Of a stretch of 64,000 nt of DNA, positions 1-11,300 are shown in pieces. The DNA lies in assembly GCF_020623625.1 (NCBI RefSeq), contig NC_060206.1:310001-374000 (forward strand), given 5' to 3'. The notes under the pieces were generated by a model. It did no database searches. It was given only the letters and a program-made list of their open reading frames with translations, and was not told the DNA's origin. Made by a program: the position numbers and the translations under genes. The stretch's first letter is position 1, and each line of letters starts with the position of its first letter. This DNA comes from Saccharomycodes ludwigii. Taxonomy: Eukaryota > Ascomycota > Saccharomycetes > Saccharomycodales > Saccharomycodaceae.

Positions 1-43
1 TCGTCACATTATATAAAAGCTTAAAAAATTATATCATTTCCGC

Positions 44-1102
44 TTATTTGGAAGTGTCAACAACAACACGACCCAACAATTTGTTGTCGGCCATCTTTTG
101 GTAAATTTCTGGTAAGTCACTCAATGGTTCAATAGTGATTGGGGATCTAACCAAACCTCTGGCGAAGAAGTCCAAAGCTTGTCTGGTATCAGCTCTGTTA
201 CCGACATAAGAACCAGCAACCTTGAAAGATTTGGAAACTTGGTCGAAAACATCAGAGATACACTTAGCACCACTTGGCATACCAACCAAAACAACAGTAC
301 CGTTAGCTCTAACGTATTCAGTGGAAGCAGAAATAGCTTTTTCAGAAACGGAAACGTTAATGACACCGTGAGCACCACCGTTGGTAGCCTTCACAACAGC
401 AGCTGGAATATCCTTTTCTTTGGTGTAGTCAATGAAATATTCACCACCACATTTTTCGAACAATTCTTTCTTACCTTCACCACCATCAATACCAACAACT
501 CTGTAACCCATAGCCTTGGCGTATTGAGTGGCCAAAGAACCTAAACCACCAGCAGCACCACTGATAGCAACCCAGTCACCAGCAATCAATTCAGCAGTCT
601 TCAAAGCCTTGTAGACGGTAACACCGGCACACAAGATTGGAGCAACTTCAGCCAAATCAGTACCTTTTGGGATCTTGGCGGCTTGGACAGCATCGGCGGT
701 AGCATATTGTTGGAAAGAACCGTCATGGGTGTAACCAGACAAATCAGCATGTTTACAGTTAGATTCGTTACCTAACTCACAGTATTCACAGTTCATACAA
801 GAACCGTTCAACCATTTAATACCGGCTAAATCACCAATCTTCCAGCCCTTGACAGAGGCACCCATAGCAACAACGACACCAGCACCTTCGTGACCACCGA
901 TCAATGGCAACTTCAATGGAACATGGTCGGCCCAGTCACCTTTGTAAGCGTGCAAATCAGTGTGACAGACACCAGAGTATTTGACATTGATCAAAATTTC
1001 ATTTGGCTTTGGGGTTGGGACTGGCAAGTCTTTGTATTCTAATTTACCACCGGCTTCGTAGAAAATAACACCTTTTTGAGTTTTTGGGATTTCGAAGGAC
1101 AT
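44..1102 (-). CDS. ADH1: Alcohol dehydrogenase (zinc, ADH1-type)
   Basis: Interconverts acetaldehyde and ethanol with NAD(H) in fermentation. The 352-residue product is close to the 348 of S. cerevisiae Adh1. Seen: the N-terminal [20 protein letters not shown] block, catalytic-zinc motifs GVCHTDLH and GGHEGAGVV, the structural-zinc cysteine cluster [15 protein letters not shown], and a Rossmann glycine motif SGAAGGLGS. The reading frame stays open for 28 codons upstream, but there is no ATG there (the apparent first codon is TTG), so I start at the ATG at 1102. The leader just before that ATG is an A/C-rich yeast-type one, and a TATATATAAG box lies about 170 bases upstream (1274-1283, read on the minus strand). 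Without an ATG-initiated presequence a cytosolic location is likely. Codon use looks strongly biased, fitting high expression. Which ADH paralogue it corresponds to cannot be settled from one copy. Confidence 0.95.
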   Translation of the reverse strand: MSFEIPKTQKGVIFYEAGGKLEYKDLPVPTPKPNEILINVKYSGVCHTDLHAYKGDWADHVPLKLPLIGGHEGAGVVVAMGASVKGWKIGDLAGIKWLNGSCMNCEYCELGNESNCKHADLSGYTHDGSFQQYATADAVQAAKIPKGTDLAEVAPILCAGVTVYKALKTAELIAGDWVAISGAAGGLGSLATQYAKAMGYRVVGIDGGEGKKELFEKCGGEYFIDYTKEKDIPAAVVKATNGGAHGVINVSVSEKAISASTEYVRANGTVVLVGMPSGAKCISDVFDQVSKSFKVAGSYVGNRADTRQALDFFARGLVRSPITIEPLSDLPEIYQKMADNKLLGRVVVDTSK

Positions 1103-3694
1103 GTTTTTGTTTAGAGTTTGTTTATTAGAGTTTTGTATTGTATATTGACTTATACTATTCTGGGGTTTTATATTTTTCCTTAACAACTAAAAATAAAATG
1201 AAAAAGGAAAAATTGATAGAAATGATGGATGACAAAATCATAAATTGGAAGAAAGAAAGCAAATATGGAAGCTCTTATATATAATTTTTTTTTTTTATTT
1301 TTAATTTTTATTTTAACTCTCTTTTCTTTTCTTTTTTTTTTTTTTTTTTTAAATTTTTTATTCCATTCTACTATGTTCAACTGGTCAATTAGTTGAACTC
1401 CAAAAAGTAACATACAATATTTTAATTAATTTGGAAATCAAATGATGAGAAATTTTTTTTGAGCGTTATTTTCAGTAAGCGGTGATTTTGGACAACAGCA
1501 GTGGCGGCACCAGCAGCAGTAGCAGCAGTAGTGGCAGCAGTAGTGGCAGCAGTAGTAGCAGCAGTAGTAGCAACAGTAGTAGCAACCGCAGTAGCAACAG
1601 CAGCATCCCACTTGGAGGAAAGCGGAACTTTTCTTTTTTATTTTTATTTTTATTTTTAGGATGGAAACCAAATGATTTTTCCGAAAAATGTTGCATCACA
1701 ATACCTCGTACATCTTTTGCCCACTCTTTTCTTTCCCACTCACCCCTCTTTTGCCCACTCTCTCCCCAAAAAAAGAAAAAGAAAAAAAAAAAAAACACGA
1801 GATATTTTCTAAAATGGGAAGATATGCTTATAAAAAACAAGGGAGCAGAAAAACGTCCACAAAACATGCAACCATTTCACATTTTAAAAGTTGTCTTTCT
1901 CCTTTTTTTTTTATAAGAATCTTATACGGATTCTAGAAATTAGCAAATTTACGATAACCGGAAAGAAAAATAAATAAATAAATAAATAAATAGTCAACTT
2001 AACGAATAAAAATAAGATTCTTAATTTTCAAGCAAGTATTTTACGTGTCTCGTTAACAGTTGGCATGATTAATAAACAGCTACTCTTTTTTTTTTTTTTT
2101 TTTTTTAACTTGGAAATTGAGAGGCGAAGCGGCGATCAACAAAATAAAAAATAAAAAAAGCCAGTGATAACAGTAACAACAAGAGTTCCCTTAAATATCT
2201 CGCATTCATAAACACGTTATTATTACAACCACGTGGAATGACTTACTATTACTTTATAATATACGAAATAAAGTCACTTAATAGCTACAATAACTATTTC
2301 CCCGCTCTTTTCCTTTTTTTTTTTTTGTTTTTCTATGATTTTATCCTTCTCTTTCAAGTCTCTTTTATTATTACCTTTTCCCCTTTAACATTGTTCCATG
2401 TTGAATCAACTTTAACGATTAAAAATTTGCTTGTTAACAGCTTTTAAAATGGAAAACCTTGATAAACATCAATTACTATCGTCGATACCACTTTATACCC
2501 GTTGACCCGAGTTCCGATTAATTTTCTAATTGACTTGTCTTTTAATATCCCTTTTTCTTTCTTGAAAAACACAAAAGCACTTTCATAAAACTTTATTTCC
2601 TTTTTATCATTAACTTTCAACATTTGTCGATTAAAGAATTGGCCTATGCTTTTTTAAATTTCAAATTGTAGTTGATTTAAAAAATAGCGAAAGGAAAAAA
2701 AAAAAAAAAAAAGAAAAAAAAAAAGTTAGTTAATATTTCTTTGTTCGGGTAAAGTGTATGTTTATATTATGATCCCCGATGTATACAACATTTTTTGTTC
2801 GGATAACACGTCTGAATGGACATATACACGTGCGTATATGATACACCTTTGGTCTAGAATATAATTTCATGCCAATATTTCTGAACGAAAATACATACTG
2901 AAATGTATTCAAGCATTTTCTTTTATTTCTCTTTGCTGATCAGACTTCAAGCACTCGTTGTACCATTGTTGATGTCAAAAAAGGGAAACATATATGTAGT
3001 ATGCTTCAACCACTTTACATGTGTGCCTTGCTTTGTGCTTTTCTTATGCTATCTCAAAAGTTTTGGGAAAAGCAAGCGTGTCAGTTGATCTAAGCTTGAG
3101 TTGAAATGTGTTCATAACATAGAGTAAAGGGAATCAAGAGTAGAATTAACTAGCCTAATTTCTTGTTATTTTTTTATCCATGTCCTTTATATACTACTGT
3201 TATATATATATATATATATTTTATTTTTTTTTATTAAACTTTTAATTATTCAGTTTTGAAGTCGAACTTTTTATTTTTATTTTTATTTTTTAACCTGAAA
3301 GGACATTGGTCATGTGTGTTATAGCACGACTCTATTAAAAATAATTGAATAGAAAAAAAAAAAGCTATTAATGCGGAATAAATTCAGTAATAAAGTCAAA
3401 CGTCATATGTACAATGCACACAAGAATTACATTTCTTATTCTTTTCTTTCTCTCTCCCCTTATTCTTTTTTCATCCATAACCATTTGGGTTAAAAAAATC
3501 TGAAATTTATACAGCCTTTTAGCTTTTTTTATTTTTTTTTTAATTTTTTCCACTTTTTACATGGAGGGCGATCGTTTATACAGCTTTCTCTCCCCCTCCC
3601 CCTCCCCTCACTTCTTACTATTACTAAGCTGTACACAAAGCAGTCTAATTAAAGGAATATAAACAATCGAAAATATTCGAAAAACTATAAATCA
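1103..3694. other. Intergenic region between ADH and TRP1 (2.6 kb, divergent promoters)
   Basis: Holds the ADH leader and a TATA box on the minus strand (1274-1283), an AGC/AGT trinucleotide microsatellite (about 1494-1606), several poly-T and poly-A runs, a CACGTG E-box near 2231 and a Reb1-like CGGGTAA at 2746-2752. I see no gene with recognisable protein content. The space is long for a yeast divergent promoter pair. Confidence 0.6.
1494..1606. repeat. AGC/AGT trinucleotide microsatellite
   Basis: An imperfect array of AGC, AGT and GGC triplets. It reads as poly-Ser in one frame and poly-Leu or poly-Cys in others on the opposite strand, so open frames here are by-products of the repeat and not genes. 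Confidence 0.75.
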
Positions 3695-4462
3695 ATGACC
3701 TCAAAAAACAAAATAATAAAAATTTGCGGTGTTAAGTCGGTACAAGATTGTGCAACTGCAATCTCACTAAACGCAAACAACATAGGTATAATCTGTGTAC
3801 CCAATAAGAAAAGAACGTGTGATCCATTAACAGCCAAAGAAATAAGTAATCTGGTCCACCAATCTAAAGATGTCGAATTAGTTGGTGTTTTCCAAAAACA
3901 AGGCATTGAAGAGATCTTAGACATCTCAAAAGATTACGGTTTGGATATAATACAAATCCATGATGATAATCCTCAATGGATTGAACTGGTTATAAATAAT
4001 ATCAAGTACGGTAATGTTACCACTGATGATGATGATGATACTCGGAAAAAATACAAATTTTATAAAAGAATGTGTTTTCCAAGAGATTGCGACGAAATCA
4101 TCAGATTAACTGAATATTTTAATACTACAACAAATAATAAAGTTTTCGAGAATTTACTTATTTTATTTGATGGAGAACAAGGCGGCACCGGAGAACAACT
4201 AAACTGGCCTGGAATTCAAGCTTTTTTAAAGAAATATTACGATAATACTAATTTCCCTGAAAATAAAAAGTTCAATTTTATTCTAGCTGGAGGTCTAACA
4301 CCAGATAATGTTTCACAAGCAATCAAAACAATACCCCTAATCACTGGGGTTGATGTAAGCGGTGGTGTAGAAAAGAGCAACCAAGTTATTGGTAGTAATA
4401 ATACGAAAGATTTAATAAAATTGCAAAACTTTATTAAAAATTCTCAACAAGCATTTTTCTAA
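3695..4462 (+). CDS. TRP1: Phosphoribosylanthranilate isomerase
   Basis: Third step after chorismate in tryptophan synthesis: isomerises N-(5-phosphoribosyl)anthranilate to the carboxyphenylamino-deoxyribulose phosphate; a cytosolic TIM barrel. The product has 255 residues against 224 in S. cerevisiae. Seen: IKICGVK with the catalytic Cys near the N-terminus, GIICVPNKKRTCDP, VGVFQKQ, DGEQGGTGE with the catalytic Asp region, LAGGLTPDNV and GVDVSGGVE phosphate-binding loops. The extra length comes from an insert after IIQIHDDNPQW that includes an Asp run (TTDDDDDT) and from a short C-terminal tail. The start ATG is the first in frame. The gene converges on IPP1 with only 73 bases between stop codons, a TRP1-IPP1 linkage also known from Kluyveromyces. 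No Gcn4 TGACTC core was seen upstream. Confidence 0.95.
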   Translation: MTSKNKIIKICGVKSVQDCATAISLNANNIGIICVPNKKRTCDPLTAKEISNLVHQSKDVELVGVFQKQGIEEILDISKDYGLDIIQIHDDNPQWIELVINNIKYGNVTTDDDDDTRKKYKFYKRMCFPRDCDEIIRLTEYFNTTTNNKVFENLLILFDGEQGGTGEQLNWPGIQAFLKKYYDNTNFPENKKFNFILAGGLTPDNVSQAIKTIPLITGVDVSGGVEKSNQVIGSNNTKDLIKLQNFIKNSQQAFF

Positions 4463-4535
4463 TATTTTATATAGCTAATTAAATAGTTTATAATAATTGC
4501 TGTCATTATAATTTACTTTTACTTGCACCATGCAG

Positions 4536-5393
4536 TTAAGCAGATCCAGAAATAAAGAACCACTTGTCAATAGACTTGTCAATTGGAGCATCTGGCAATG
4601 GAGCAGCCTTTGGAATAACAGTGTCCGGTTTATATGTTGGAGTATCCTTCAAAGTAGTATTGGTTAAATCAATCTTCTTGGAATCAACAGCTTTACCAGA
4701 AATCAATATCTTCCAGGCTTCATTACATTCCTTAATAACCTCTAAAGCATACTTCTTATTTTTAGCTTCACCACTAAAGGCAAATTGGTTTTCTGGCTTG
4801 CCATCAGGGATTTTGTAAATTCTAAACCATTCATTGGTGGCTCTTAACAAACCTGGCATATGTTTTTCAACATCTTCAATGTCATTCATCTTTGGAGCTA
4901 ATGGATCGTTGATGTCAATAACAATAACCTTCCAATCGGTCTCACCTTCATCCAACAAGGCCATAACACCCAAAACTTTGACTTGTTTAACTTGACCAGT
5001 ATAAGCAACACTTTCACCAATTTCTAAAACATCTAATGGATCGTTGTCACCAACAGCTTTGGTTTCTGGGTGGGTTTCATTTGGATCTTCCCAGGTTTGT
5101 GGGAAAGCACCATAGTTTTGAATATAACCATGATGTGGGAAACAGTTTCTTACAAATCTTAATTTACCCTTCTTGGTATCTTGAATAATTGGGTTTAAAG
5201 CGTCTTCCTTGGTGATTTCCAATTTGGCGTTGGTCCATCTTGGAATTTCAACAACCATGTTTAAGATACCCTTTTCTTTATCGGCATACAATGGAATATC
5301 ATGGAATGGAGAAACAACTTTACCATCATGTTCAATGTATAATTTGTAGTCTAAGGTGTACTTAGCGCCAATTTGTCTTGTAGTGTAAACCAT
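4536..5393 (-). CDS. IPP1: Inorganic pyrophosphatase (cytosolic, family I)
   Basis: Hydrolyses pyrophosphate to orthophosphate and so drives biosynthetic reactions forward; essential in yeast. 285 residues, almost the 287 of S. cerevisiae Ipp1. Seen: N-terminus [57 protein letters not shown] and the metal-binding [13 protein letters not shown] with its Asp cluster, then [10 protein letters not shown] and [14 protein letters not shown]. The open frame continues upstream for 122 codons as Lys/Glu-rich and Phe-rich low-complexity sequence; the family N-terminus and A-rich leader fix the start at 5393. The upstream stretch 5627-5695 is a polypyrimidine tract on the plus strand. Convergent with TRP1. 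Confidence 0.97.
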   Translation of the reverse strand: MVYTTRQIGAKYTLDYKLYIEHDGKVVSPFHDIPLYADKEKGILNMVVEIPRWTNAKLEITKEDALNPIIQDTKKGKLRFVRNCFPHHGYIQNYGAFPQTWEDPNETHPETKAVGDNDPLDVLEIGESVAYTGQVKQVKVLGVMALLDEGETDWKVIVIDINDPLAPKMNDIEDVEKHMPGLLRATNEWFRIYKIPDGKPENQFAFSGEAKNKKYALEVIKECNEAWKILISGKAVDSKKIDLTNTTLKDTPTYKPDTVIPKAAPLPDAPIDKSIDKWFFISGSA

Positions 5394-5981
5394 ATTTTTT
5401 TCTTTTTCTTCTGATTTGTTTGTTTCTTTCTTTTCTTTCAAAAAAAAATTGTTTTTCTTTAATTTATAATTTAAAAACTGTACGAGAAGAAAAACTGAAA
5501 GGGCAGAAGAGTAACATTTAAGTAACATTTTTAACAGCAAAAGAAAGAAGGAAAGGGACTGATAAATGTTAAGGGAATGTGAATAAAAAACTTTGAAAGA
5601 AAAATATTTATATATATATTTTTTTTCTGTCTTTTTTTCTATCTTTTTTTCTTTTTTTCTATCTTTTTTTCTTTCTTTCTTTCTTTCTTTCTCTTTCGAA
5701 TGAAAGCGAAGCATATTAAAAAGAATGAAAAGAGTAAAAAAAATAAAAATAAAAAGCAAGTAGAAAACACCGTAGATGCATATACTATGAAAAAGTGTGG
5801 TATTTTTCTTGTTGTCGTTTTGTGCGCACTTTTCAAATAATTGGTTTGTAATAATAATAATAACAAAAATGTCTATAAAAAACTTTTTTTTTTTTTTTCA
5901 ACTATTTTGAATATTTTGGTTCTAATGACAAATTAGCAAATTCTGAAAAAAAAAAAGAAGTAAAAAATAAAAAGTATCAAC
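5394..5981. other. IPP1 promoter region
   Basis: Leader and promoter of IPP1 (read leftwards). Contains a long CTTT/CTTTTT tract around 5627-5695, a TATATATA stretch near 5610-5620 and poly-T/poly-A runs. A-runs at about 5949-5975 would act as the Pol III terminator of the minus-strand tRNA-Val gene. No gene seen. Confidence 0.6.
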
Positions 5982-6055
5982 TGATTTTGCCCAGGATCGA
6001 ACTGGGGACGTTCTGCGTGTTAAGCAGATGCCATAACCAACTAGACCACAAAACC
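5982..6055 (-). tRNA. tRNA-Val (anticodon AAC)
   Basis: 74 bases on the minus strand, no intron. The 7-bp acceptor stem pairs GGTTTTG with CAAAATC, with discriminator A. Box A-like sequence GTGGTCTAGTTGG and box B GTTCGATCC are present. The anticodon loop is CTTAACAC with AAC as the anticodon. The sequence is almost the same as S. cerevisiae tRNA-Val(AAC). A-runs on the plus strand just beyond 5982 give a T-run terminator. A solo LTR begins 15 bases upstream of the tRNA 5' end. Confidence 0.97.
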
Positions 6056-6069
6056 AGGTATTCGAATTT

Positions 6070-6440
6070 TGTTATGAAGTAGAATTGTGTTTATCACAAT
6101 CCGTACAGAATATAGAATGATCGGTTAATAAAAGATCGGTTAATAAAAGATCGGTTAATAAAGGATCGGTTAATAAAGGACCAACCAATAATAATATAAC
6201 ATTGTCGTGTCAACATCGAAACAAGAACAGAAACAGAAACGTGAAAATAAATCGTATATAAAGAGAGGATTTATTCAAGAGAAATCAATTATGAAATTAG
6301 TTATAATATATAAGTTATTAGTTAAAAGTATATAAAAGAGGAAGCAACAAACTATTACATCTGCCTTGATATAAATAGTAAAGTATCAAATCTGTTTACT
6401 AACCCTGCCCCTCTCAGTATATCCTCTCTGCGACATAACA
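6070..6440 (+). mobile_element. Solo LTR, Ty3/gypsy-like, with target-site duplication
   Basis: A 371-base solo LTR bounded by inverted ends TGTTATG and CATAACA and flanked on both sides by the 5-base duplication AATTT (6065-6069 and 6441-6445). It lies 15 bases upstream of the tRNA-Val 5' end, where Pol III transcription would start, which is Ty3-type targeting. It shares a core (GTATATAAAAGAGGAAGCAA and flanking bases) with two other copies in the window. No internal coding region remains. The clean ends and exact duplication suggest it is the youngest of the three. Family assignment is inferred from placement, end motifs and duplication length. Confidence 0.85.
6119..6178 (+). repeat. Four tandem 15-base repeats inside the solo LTR
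   Basis: Four consecutive near-identical copies of GATCGGTTAATAAAA in the 5' part of the LTR. The other two LTR copies do not show this array, so it arose in this copy or its subfamily. Confidence 0.85.
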
Positions 6441-6446
6441 AATTTC

Positions 6447-6795
6447 TTTTATGAAGTAGAATTCTCTTTATCACGCTTTATACGAAATGCAAGTACTTCC
6501 GAGGATATGGAGAGTACCTAACATACGGAGACCGCCGCAAGAAGGAAAATATGCCCGGCGGACAACGATGAAACATTGGAAAAGGTTAACACAAACATAA
6601 GATAAAAGGTGAAAAGAGATGATTTATTTAGAGTAGTTGATTATGAAATATATAAGCTATAGTTTTATTAGTTAAAAAGTATATAAAAGAGGAAGCAACT
6701 AACTATTACATCTGTCTTGCTATAAGTAGTAGAATATTAAAATAACTTTATTTATCTCCTTTGCCTTTCCCATATATTTACTTCCCGACATAACA
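6447..6795 (+). mobile_element. Second, older solo LTR of the same family
   Basis: About 349 bases, directly after the first LTR and in the same orientation. It shares the ATGAAGTAGAATT start region, the TATATAAAAGAGGAAGCAAC core, the CTATTACATCTG segment and the GACATAACA end. The middle part differs and is GC-richer (around 6490-6570), suggesting a different subfamily or long divergence. I see no clear target-site duplication. The first LTR inserted right at its 5' edge. No internal element sequence remains. Confidence 0.75.
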
Positions 6796-7458
6796 GAATC
6801 TAGTAAATGCCTAATTCATTATTATTCTCAAAAATTACTGGCTCGACTTCGGCAACTAGTTTTTTGTTCTTTTTGGGATTTTATATCATGACAGCCATAT
6901 AATTTCGTGTCTTTTATTATTTAAGATACAATTGTATTCTCTCTGTGTTGATCAGAAAAACTTGCTTCTTTCCCCAGTACTATTTCACAAAATTAAACAT
7001 ATTCCTTTAATATATTAATCCTTAAAACTCAAATAATCATTTATGCTAACAAGCATCGATATATTTATGTTTATATGTGTATTTGGGTTCATTGGAGATA
7101 TTACTTACTTTTTCTCATGTTCTGTTGCGGAACAGTATGTAAACTATATGAAATTAAACAATGAGTCTCATTCTATTCCACTTTATACAAAATACATACA
7201 ATACAATAAGCACCCATCAATTCTATCATCAACAATATACCGTAAATTGTTGAAAAATAATTAAAATAAACAAAATTGAAAATAAAATGAAACCTATTTC
7301 AGCGCCTTTCATAATTAGACATGTCTCTTTTGGTTTTAAATAATCTCTTTATAAAGAGATTTTATATATCCTAATACTACTTTTGACTCGCTTTTTTTGT
7401 TTTTTTTTTTTTTTTATCTAATAAATCTACTACATTAATAAGTGTACCATCAATAATT
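6796..7458. other. Intergenic region between the LTR pair and APC11
   Basis: AT-rich sequence with the doubtful 73-codon frame and a poly-T run near 7390-7415. APC11 ends at 7459 on the other strand. No other feature recognised. Confidence 0.5.
7043..7264 (+). CDS. Small ORF of unknown function (73 aa), doubtful
   Basis: An ATG-started 73-codon frame between the LTR pair and APC11. The predicted product begins with a hydrophobic stretch (IDIFMFICVFGFIG), which could be a membrane segment or signal, followed by a polar Tyr/Asn/Lys-rich tail. I recognise no family. In DNA this AT-rich, a frame of this length can occur by chance. It is not low-complexity, which is the only reason to list it. 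Confidence 0.2.
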   Translation: MLTSIDIFMFICVFGFIGDITYFFSCSVAEQYVNYMKLNNESHSIPLYTKYIQYNKHPSILSSTIYRKLLKNN

Positions 7459-8046
7459 TCACATTAATATGTTATCTTCATAACCTTCATAGCTAGAGTA
7501 TCGTACATCATCACTACCATCGCCATATTCGTATTCTTCATCGTCCTCCTCTTCAATGCTAACTCTTTGATTTCTTCCCTGGTCATCAGCTTCTTCATCA
7601 GCAACTAGAACATCTTCTTCAATTATAAAATCACCATCATTATCTTCTTCAACAATAACAGTGTCAACGCCTGCACCAATAACATCCCCATTATCAGGAT
7701 TCGCACCCTTGCCTAATTTAATGAAATATTCAATCTGTGGTTTATTAATGTCTATATCGGGCCTTAAACTGAAAAATTGTCTACACATCGGACATAGTCC
7801 TTTTGAAGTAGGCGTAAGCAACCATTTCGTTATGCAATGTAGGTGGAAATTATGACTGCATTCACCGACTACCAATGGGCATTTTTCACCAGGTATTTTA
7901 CATTTAGGACAGGTGCCGTTGTAACTTACTCTACAAATACCACAAACATCATCGTCATACGTAATATTATTTTTAGTATTAACATTTGATGGAATATCCC
8001 ATGACCACGCACATACACAATGCACATTATTAACTTCTAACAACAT
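7459..8046 (-). CDS. APC11: Anaphase-promoting complex RING-H2 subunit Apc11
   Basis: Catalytic RING subunit of the APC/C ubiquitin ligase; with Apc2 it recruits the E2 and ubiquitinates securin and mitotic cyclins. 195 residues against 165 in S. cerevisiae. Seen: N-terminal VNNVHCVCAWSWDIPS (matches the beta strand that docks on the Apc2 cullin), then the zinc ligands DDVCGICRVSYNGTCPKCK, CPLVVGECSHNFHLHCI, KWLLTPTSKGLCPMCRQ, the RING-H2 pattern with the extra Apc11 zinc loop. The C-terminal third is a long acidic Glu/Asp/Tyr-rich tail not needed for the RING fold and longer than in S. cerevisiae. The start matches the family N-terminus. The gene follows the ABC transporter on the same strand with 260 bases between. 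Confidence 0.95.
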   Translation of the reverse strand: MLLEVNNVHCVCAWSWDIPSNVNTKNNITYDDDVCGICRVSYNGTCPKCKIPGEKCPLVVGECSHNFHLHCITKWLLTPTSKGLCPMCRQFFSLRPDIDINKPQIEYFIKLGKGANPDNGDVIGAGVDTVIVEEDNDGDFIIEEDVLVADEEADDQGRNQRVSIEEEDDEEYEYGDGSDDVRYSSYEGYEDNILM

Positions 8047-8306
8047 TATATTATAGTCTCTTGTTGTCGTTATTGTTGTTAATTTTTTTTTTTTTTTTTT
8101 TTTTTTGTGTTTTTTTTTTTTTGTCTCTATATATAATATATACTATACGTTATTCTACATTGGCAGGAAAAAAAAAAAAAAATAGATTAAAGGCTCTTAA
8201 ATTTTGTGTTATTGATGGGATGTCCGGATTCTGCAACCTCCTTTTTTGTCCGAGAAGCTCCCCCCCCCACCTTCTTTCCCCTCTTCATTCCCGCTGCCAA
8301 TTTTAA

Positions 8307-11300
8307 TCACCTTTTATGCAATTTAATATATAGCACAATATAAGCCAAAAGTCTATAAATAAACCAACACACAACGCCTGCACCTAGCCAATTTCTATTA
8401 TTTCTAACTAGTCCATATTCTTTTAATACTTCGGGCCCAGTAATAGTATCTCCATTGTCCAACACTATTTTCAAATCAGGTGGAAATGCATAGTTAATAA
8501 GACTAACTGTAATATAATTCAACGGACTCAAATAATTGAATCCCTTCAACACTTTATCCATTTTCAATGACATTAATCCACTCATCCCACACCCAATACT
8601 AATTATAATACTAATTATATTAACGACAAACCCAGGTTGCTCAAATAGGGTATTGGTTAATATTCCCAACGATTCGCCGCAGGCCATAAATACAAAGACA
8701 CCATAGACAGTAATGAAAAAATTACTTGCCGTACGAGGTAAACCAACAACCAGCACAGAAAAACAACTGTATATAATGGAGGCAAGTACTGACATGGGTA
8801 ACTCCAGTGTCATATACGCCAAGAAAAACGAACTAGCAGTGGTGAATACACCATCTGCATATTCATGGTAAAATGCATCTCTTTCCTGAGGATAAACTGC
8901 TAAATTACTTAGCATCCCAGTAAAATACAGCGACGAGCTTTGTTGAACTAACCCTAGCCTATTAGTAATACTAATTTCATTATGTTTCAGTGGCGCAAAG
9001 TATAACGCCAATATAATACTTATGCCCGGCACCTGTGTGAATCTTGCCACTAATGGATTAATATCTCTGATGATGCACTTAAATTGTCTGGCTAAACAAA
9101 CCTTATACCCAGTTAAAAACCCAGCTTTACGATCACCGTCCACGATAATTGTGGTGCTCTTGGTATCTGCAATTTCACTATACATTCCTTGGCTCTCCTT
9201 ATTCCATTCATTTATGATTTTATCCACTCTTTTCCTAGAAATGCCCTCGTTCACTTCATTTTGTGTGTTCAAAGAGATTAAATCCAAATAGAAATCAGCA
9301 ATGTTAGTTAATTCAGGACACCTAAACCGCAAATTTGGATTAGAAAAGAAAAAAGTTTCCATTTCTGTGGGTGTGCCATTGAATACGACATATCCGCCCT
9401 TGGCTATTAATAGAACGTTCCCAAACTTATAAAACATCTCAGCCCGTGGTTGATGTATGGTCACTATAACTGTTGTATTATGCGAGATCTTATGCAATAA
9501 TTCCATAATAGTACTGGCAGTAAAACTATCAAGACCACTGGTTGGTTCATCTAAAATAACCACTTTTGGTCGTGTTAATAGTTGAACACCAATAGAAACT
9601 CTTCTCTTTTCACCACCGCTAATTCCCTTGTTCCATTCATCCCCAACTAATGTATCTTTACAATGCCACAACCCCAATGACATAATTATATCCTCAACTT
9701 GTTGCTTTTGTTGAGTGTCCGACAAATGTGTCAATCTTAATTTGCTTGCATAATACAGTGTTTCCCAGACAGTCAATCTGCTTAGCAAATGGTCATCATT
9801 CTGTTTAACATATGAGCACATTTTGCTAAAGTTTACATTATCGGTAACTATTTCCCCGTCATCCACAACGATTTGACCGGTATACTTGTATTGCTTCGAA
9901 AACTGGAAAAAACTATCATTAGAGTTTAATCTGTTGGCCATATAATTCAGTAGAGTTGATTTGCCTGATCCCGAGGGTCCCATGATCACATTAACTTTAT
10001 TTTTCACAAATTTTGCATTGATGTCGTTTAAAATTTGTATGGTTTCTTTCTTGTTTGTGTTAACTTTTAGGTTGATATTCCTTAGCTCCACATCTACGCC
10101 AACATCCTCCTTATGTAGTTCACTGATTTTGTCCACCTGTATCTCCTCAACTTTTTCTAAATCAGAAGAAGAACTTTTCTTGTTTTCATTTTTGTTGTCA
10201 CTATGATTTTTAAATTTCACATTGCTATTAACTTGTGATATGTCTATAGTTTTCAAGTGTAGCAGGCAAATAACCACACCGCCCATACCGATGACCCAAC
10301 AGAATAATATAACTATAGGATCGGTTATCCAATTTGACGGAAAACCTAGAGAGTTTAATAATCCTGTATAAGTGCTGTTTGATTTAGACGTAAATTCATT
10401 GGACAATAAGGCACCAAATGAAACCCACAAAAAGGTAATATACTTGGTCCATCTGACATAGACTGGCATCTTTGCTGCGTTAACGAAAAAGCCACACGCA
10501 AAGGATTGCAAAGTATAGGCTAAATTCCCAACCAAAGAAGCCTGACTGAAATTTCTGCTAAGGGAAACAGAGATTAAAGCCAGGTTAGTCGACGTTTGAT
10601 GCATTAATAAAGTTACTGAAAAATAAATGAAAAAATTTTTGCAGGTGTTGTTATTTTCACCATGGCTTTCGTCTAAACCAAACATAAAATATGTGATAAT
10701 GGAAAAAATTAATGGAATCGGGAAATCTTCAATTAAAAACTTGGAAAGTTTTCTTGCAACAAAGAAACTTTGCGGGGTAACCACCCTGTTGACTTTTAAT
10801 CTTTCCATATCATACATTTTCATGTCAACTTCACATAGTCTATATGTTTCAAAAATCAAGACTAGGTAGCTTTGTAGCGCAGCGCCTGTATATATAGAGG
10901 CGGTTATTGTTCTTAATATTGTTGGGTCTTGTGTTTTATTATTTGCTACCGGTCTGTAGTATATCCATCCATTAACCAAGCCGATAATGATGGGCTCACT
11001 TAGAGACCCAAAAAAGGTTAATTTGTCTCTAATTGACAATTTCAAGGACCTGAAAAACTGTACTTTAACCTGCTCAATAAAACCAACACTTGAGGAGACA
11101 AATTTGTAGTTTTGTGCAATAGAAGTGGTAGGCGTGCAAGACTGTTGTTCGGTATAAGATTGTTGTTCGGCATAATACTGCCACTTCTGTGCTAATTTTT
11201 TCAAAACTGCACAAGATTTTAACCTCATTTCTTCACTCCTGGTATCAATACTACAACAGTCTATATAATAATCGCATGGATTAAGGAATTTAGAGGGCAA

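Noticed and set aside
1103-1186. 28-residue N-terminal extension of ADH resembling a mitochondrial presequence
   Set aside because: The frame is open but begins at TTG, with no ATG before 1102; the sequence looks like an ordinary yeast leader.
1482-1916. Open frame with a poly-Ser/Gly start upstream of ADH
   Set aside because: Product of the AGC/AGT microsatellite followed by Phe-rich and Lys-rich homopolymer translation; no family content and equal frames on the other strand.
5394-5759. N-terminal extension of IPP1
   Set aside because: Low-complexity Lys/Glu and Phe-rich translation of promoter tracts; family N-terminus starts at 5393.
6397-6415. TACTAAC followed by CAG, like an intron branch point and 3' splice site
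   Set aside because: It lies inside a solo LTR with no gene around it to be spliced; treated as coincidence.
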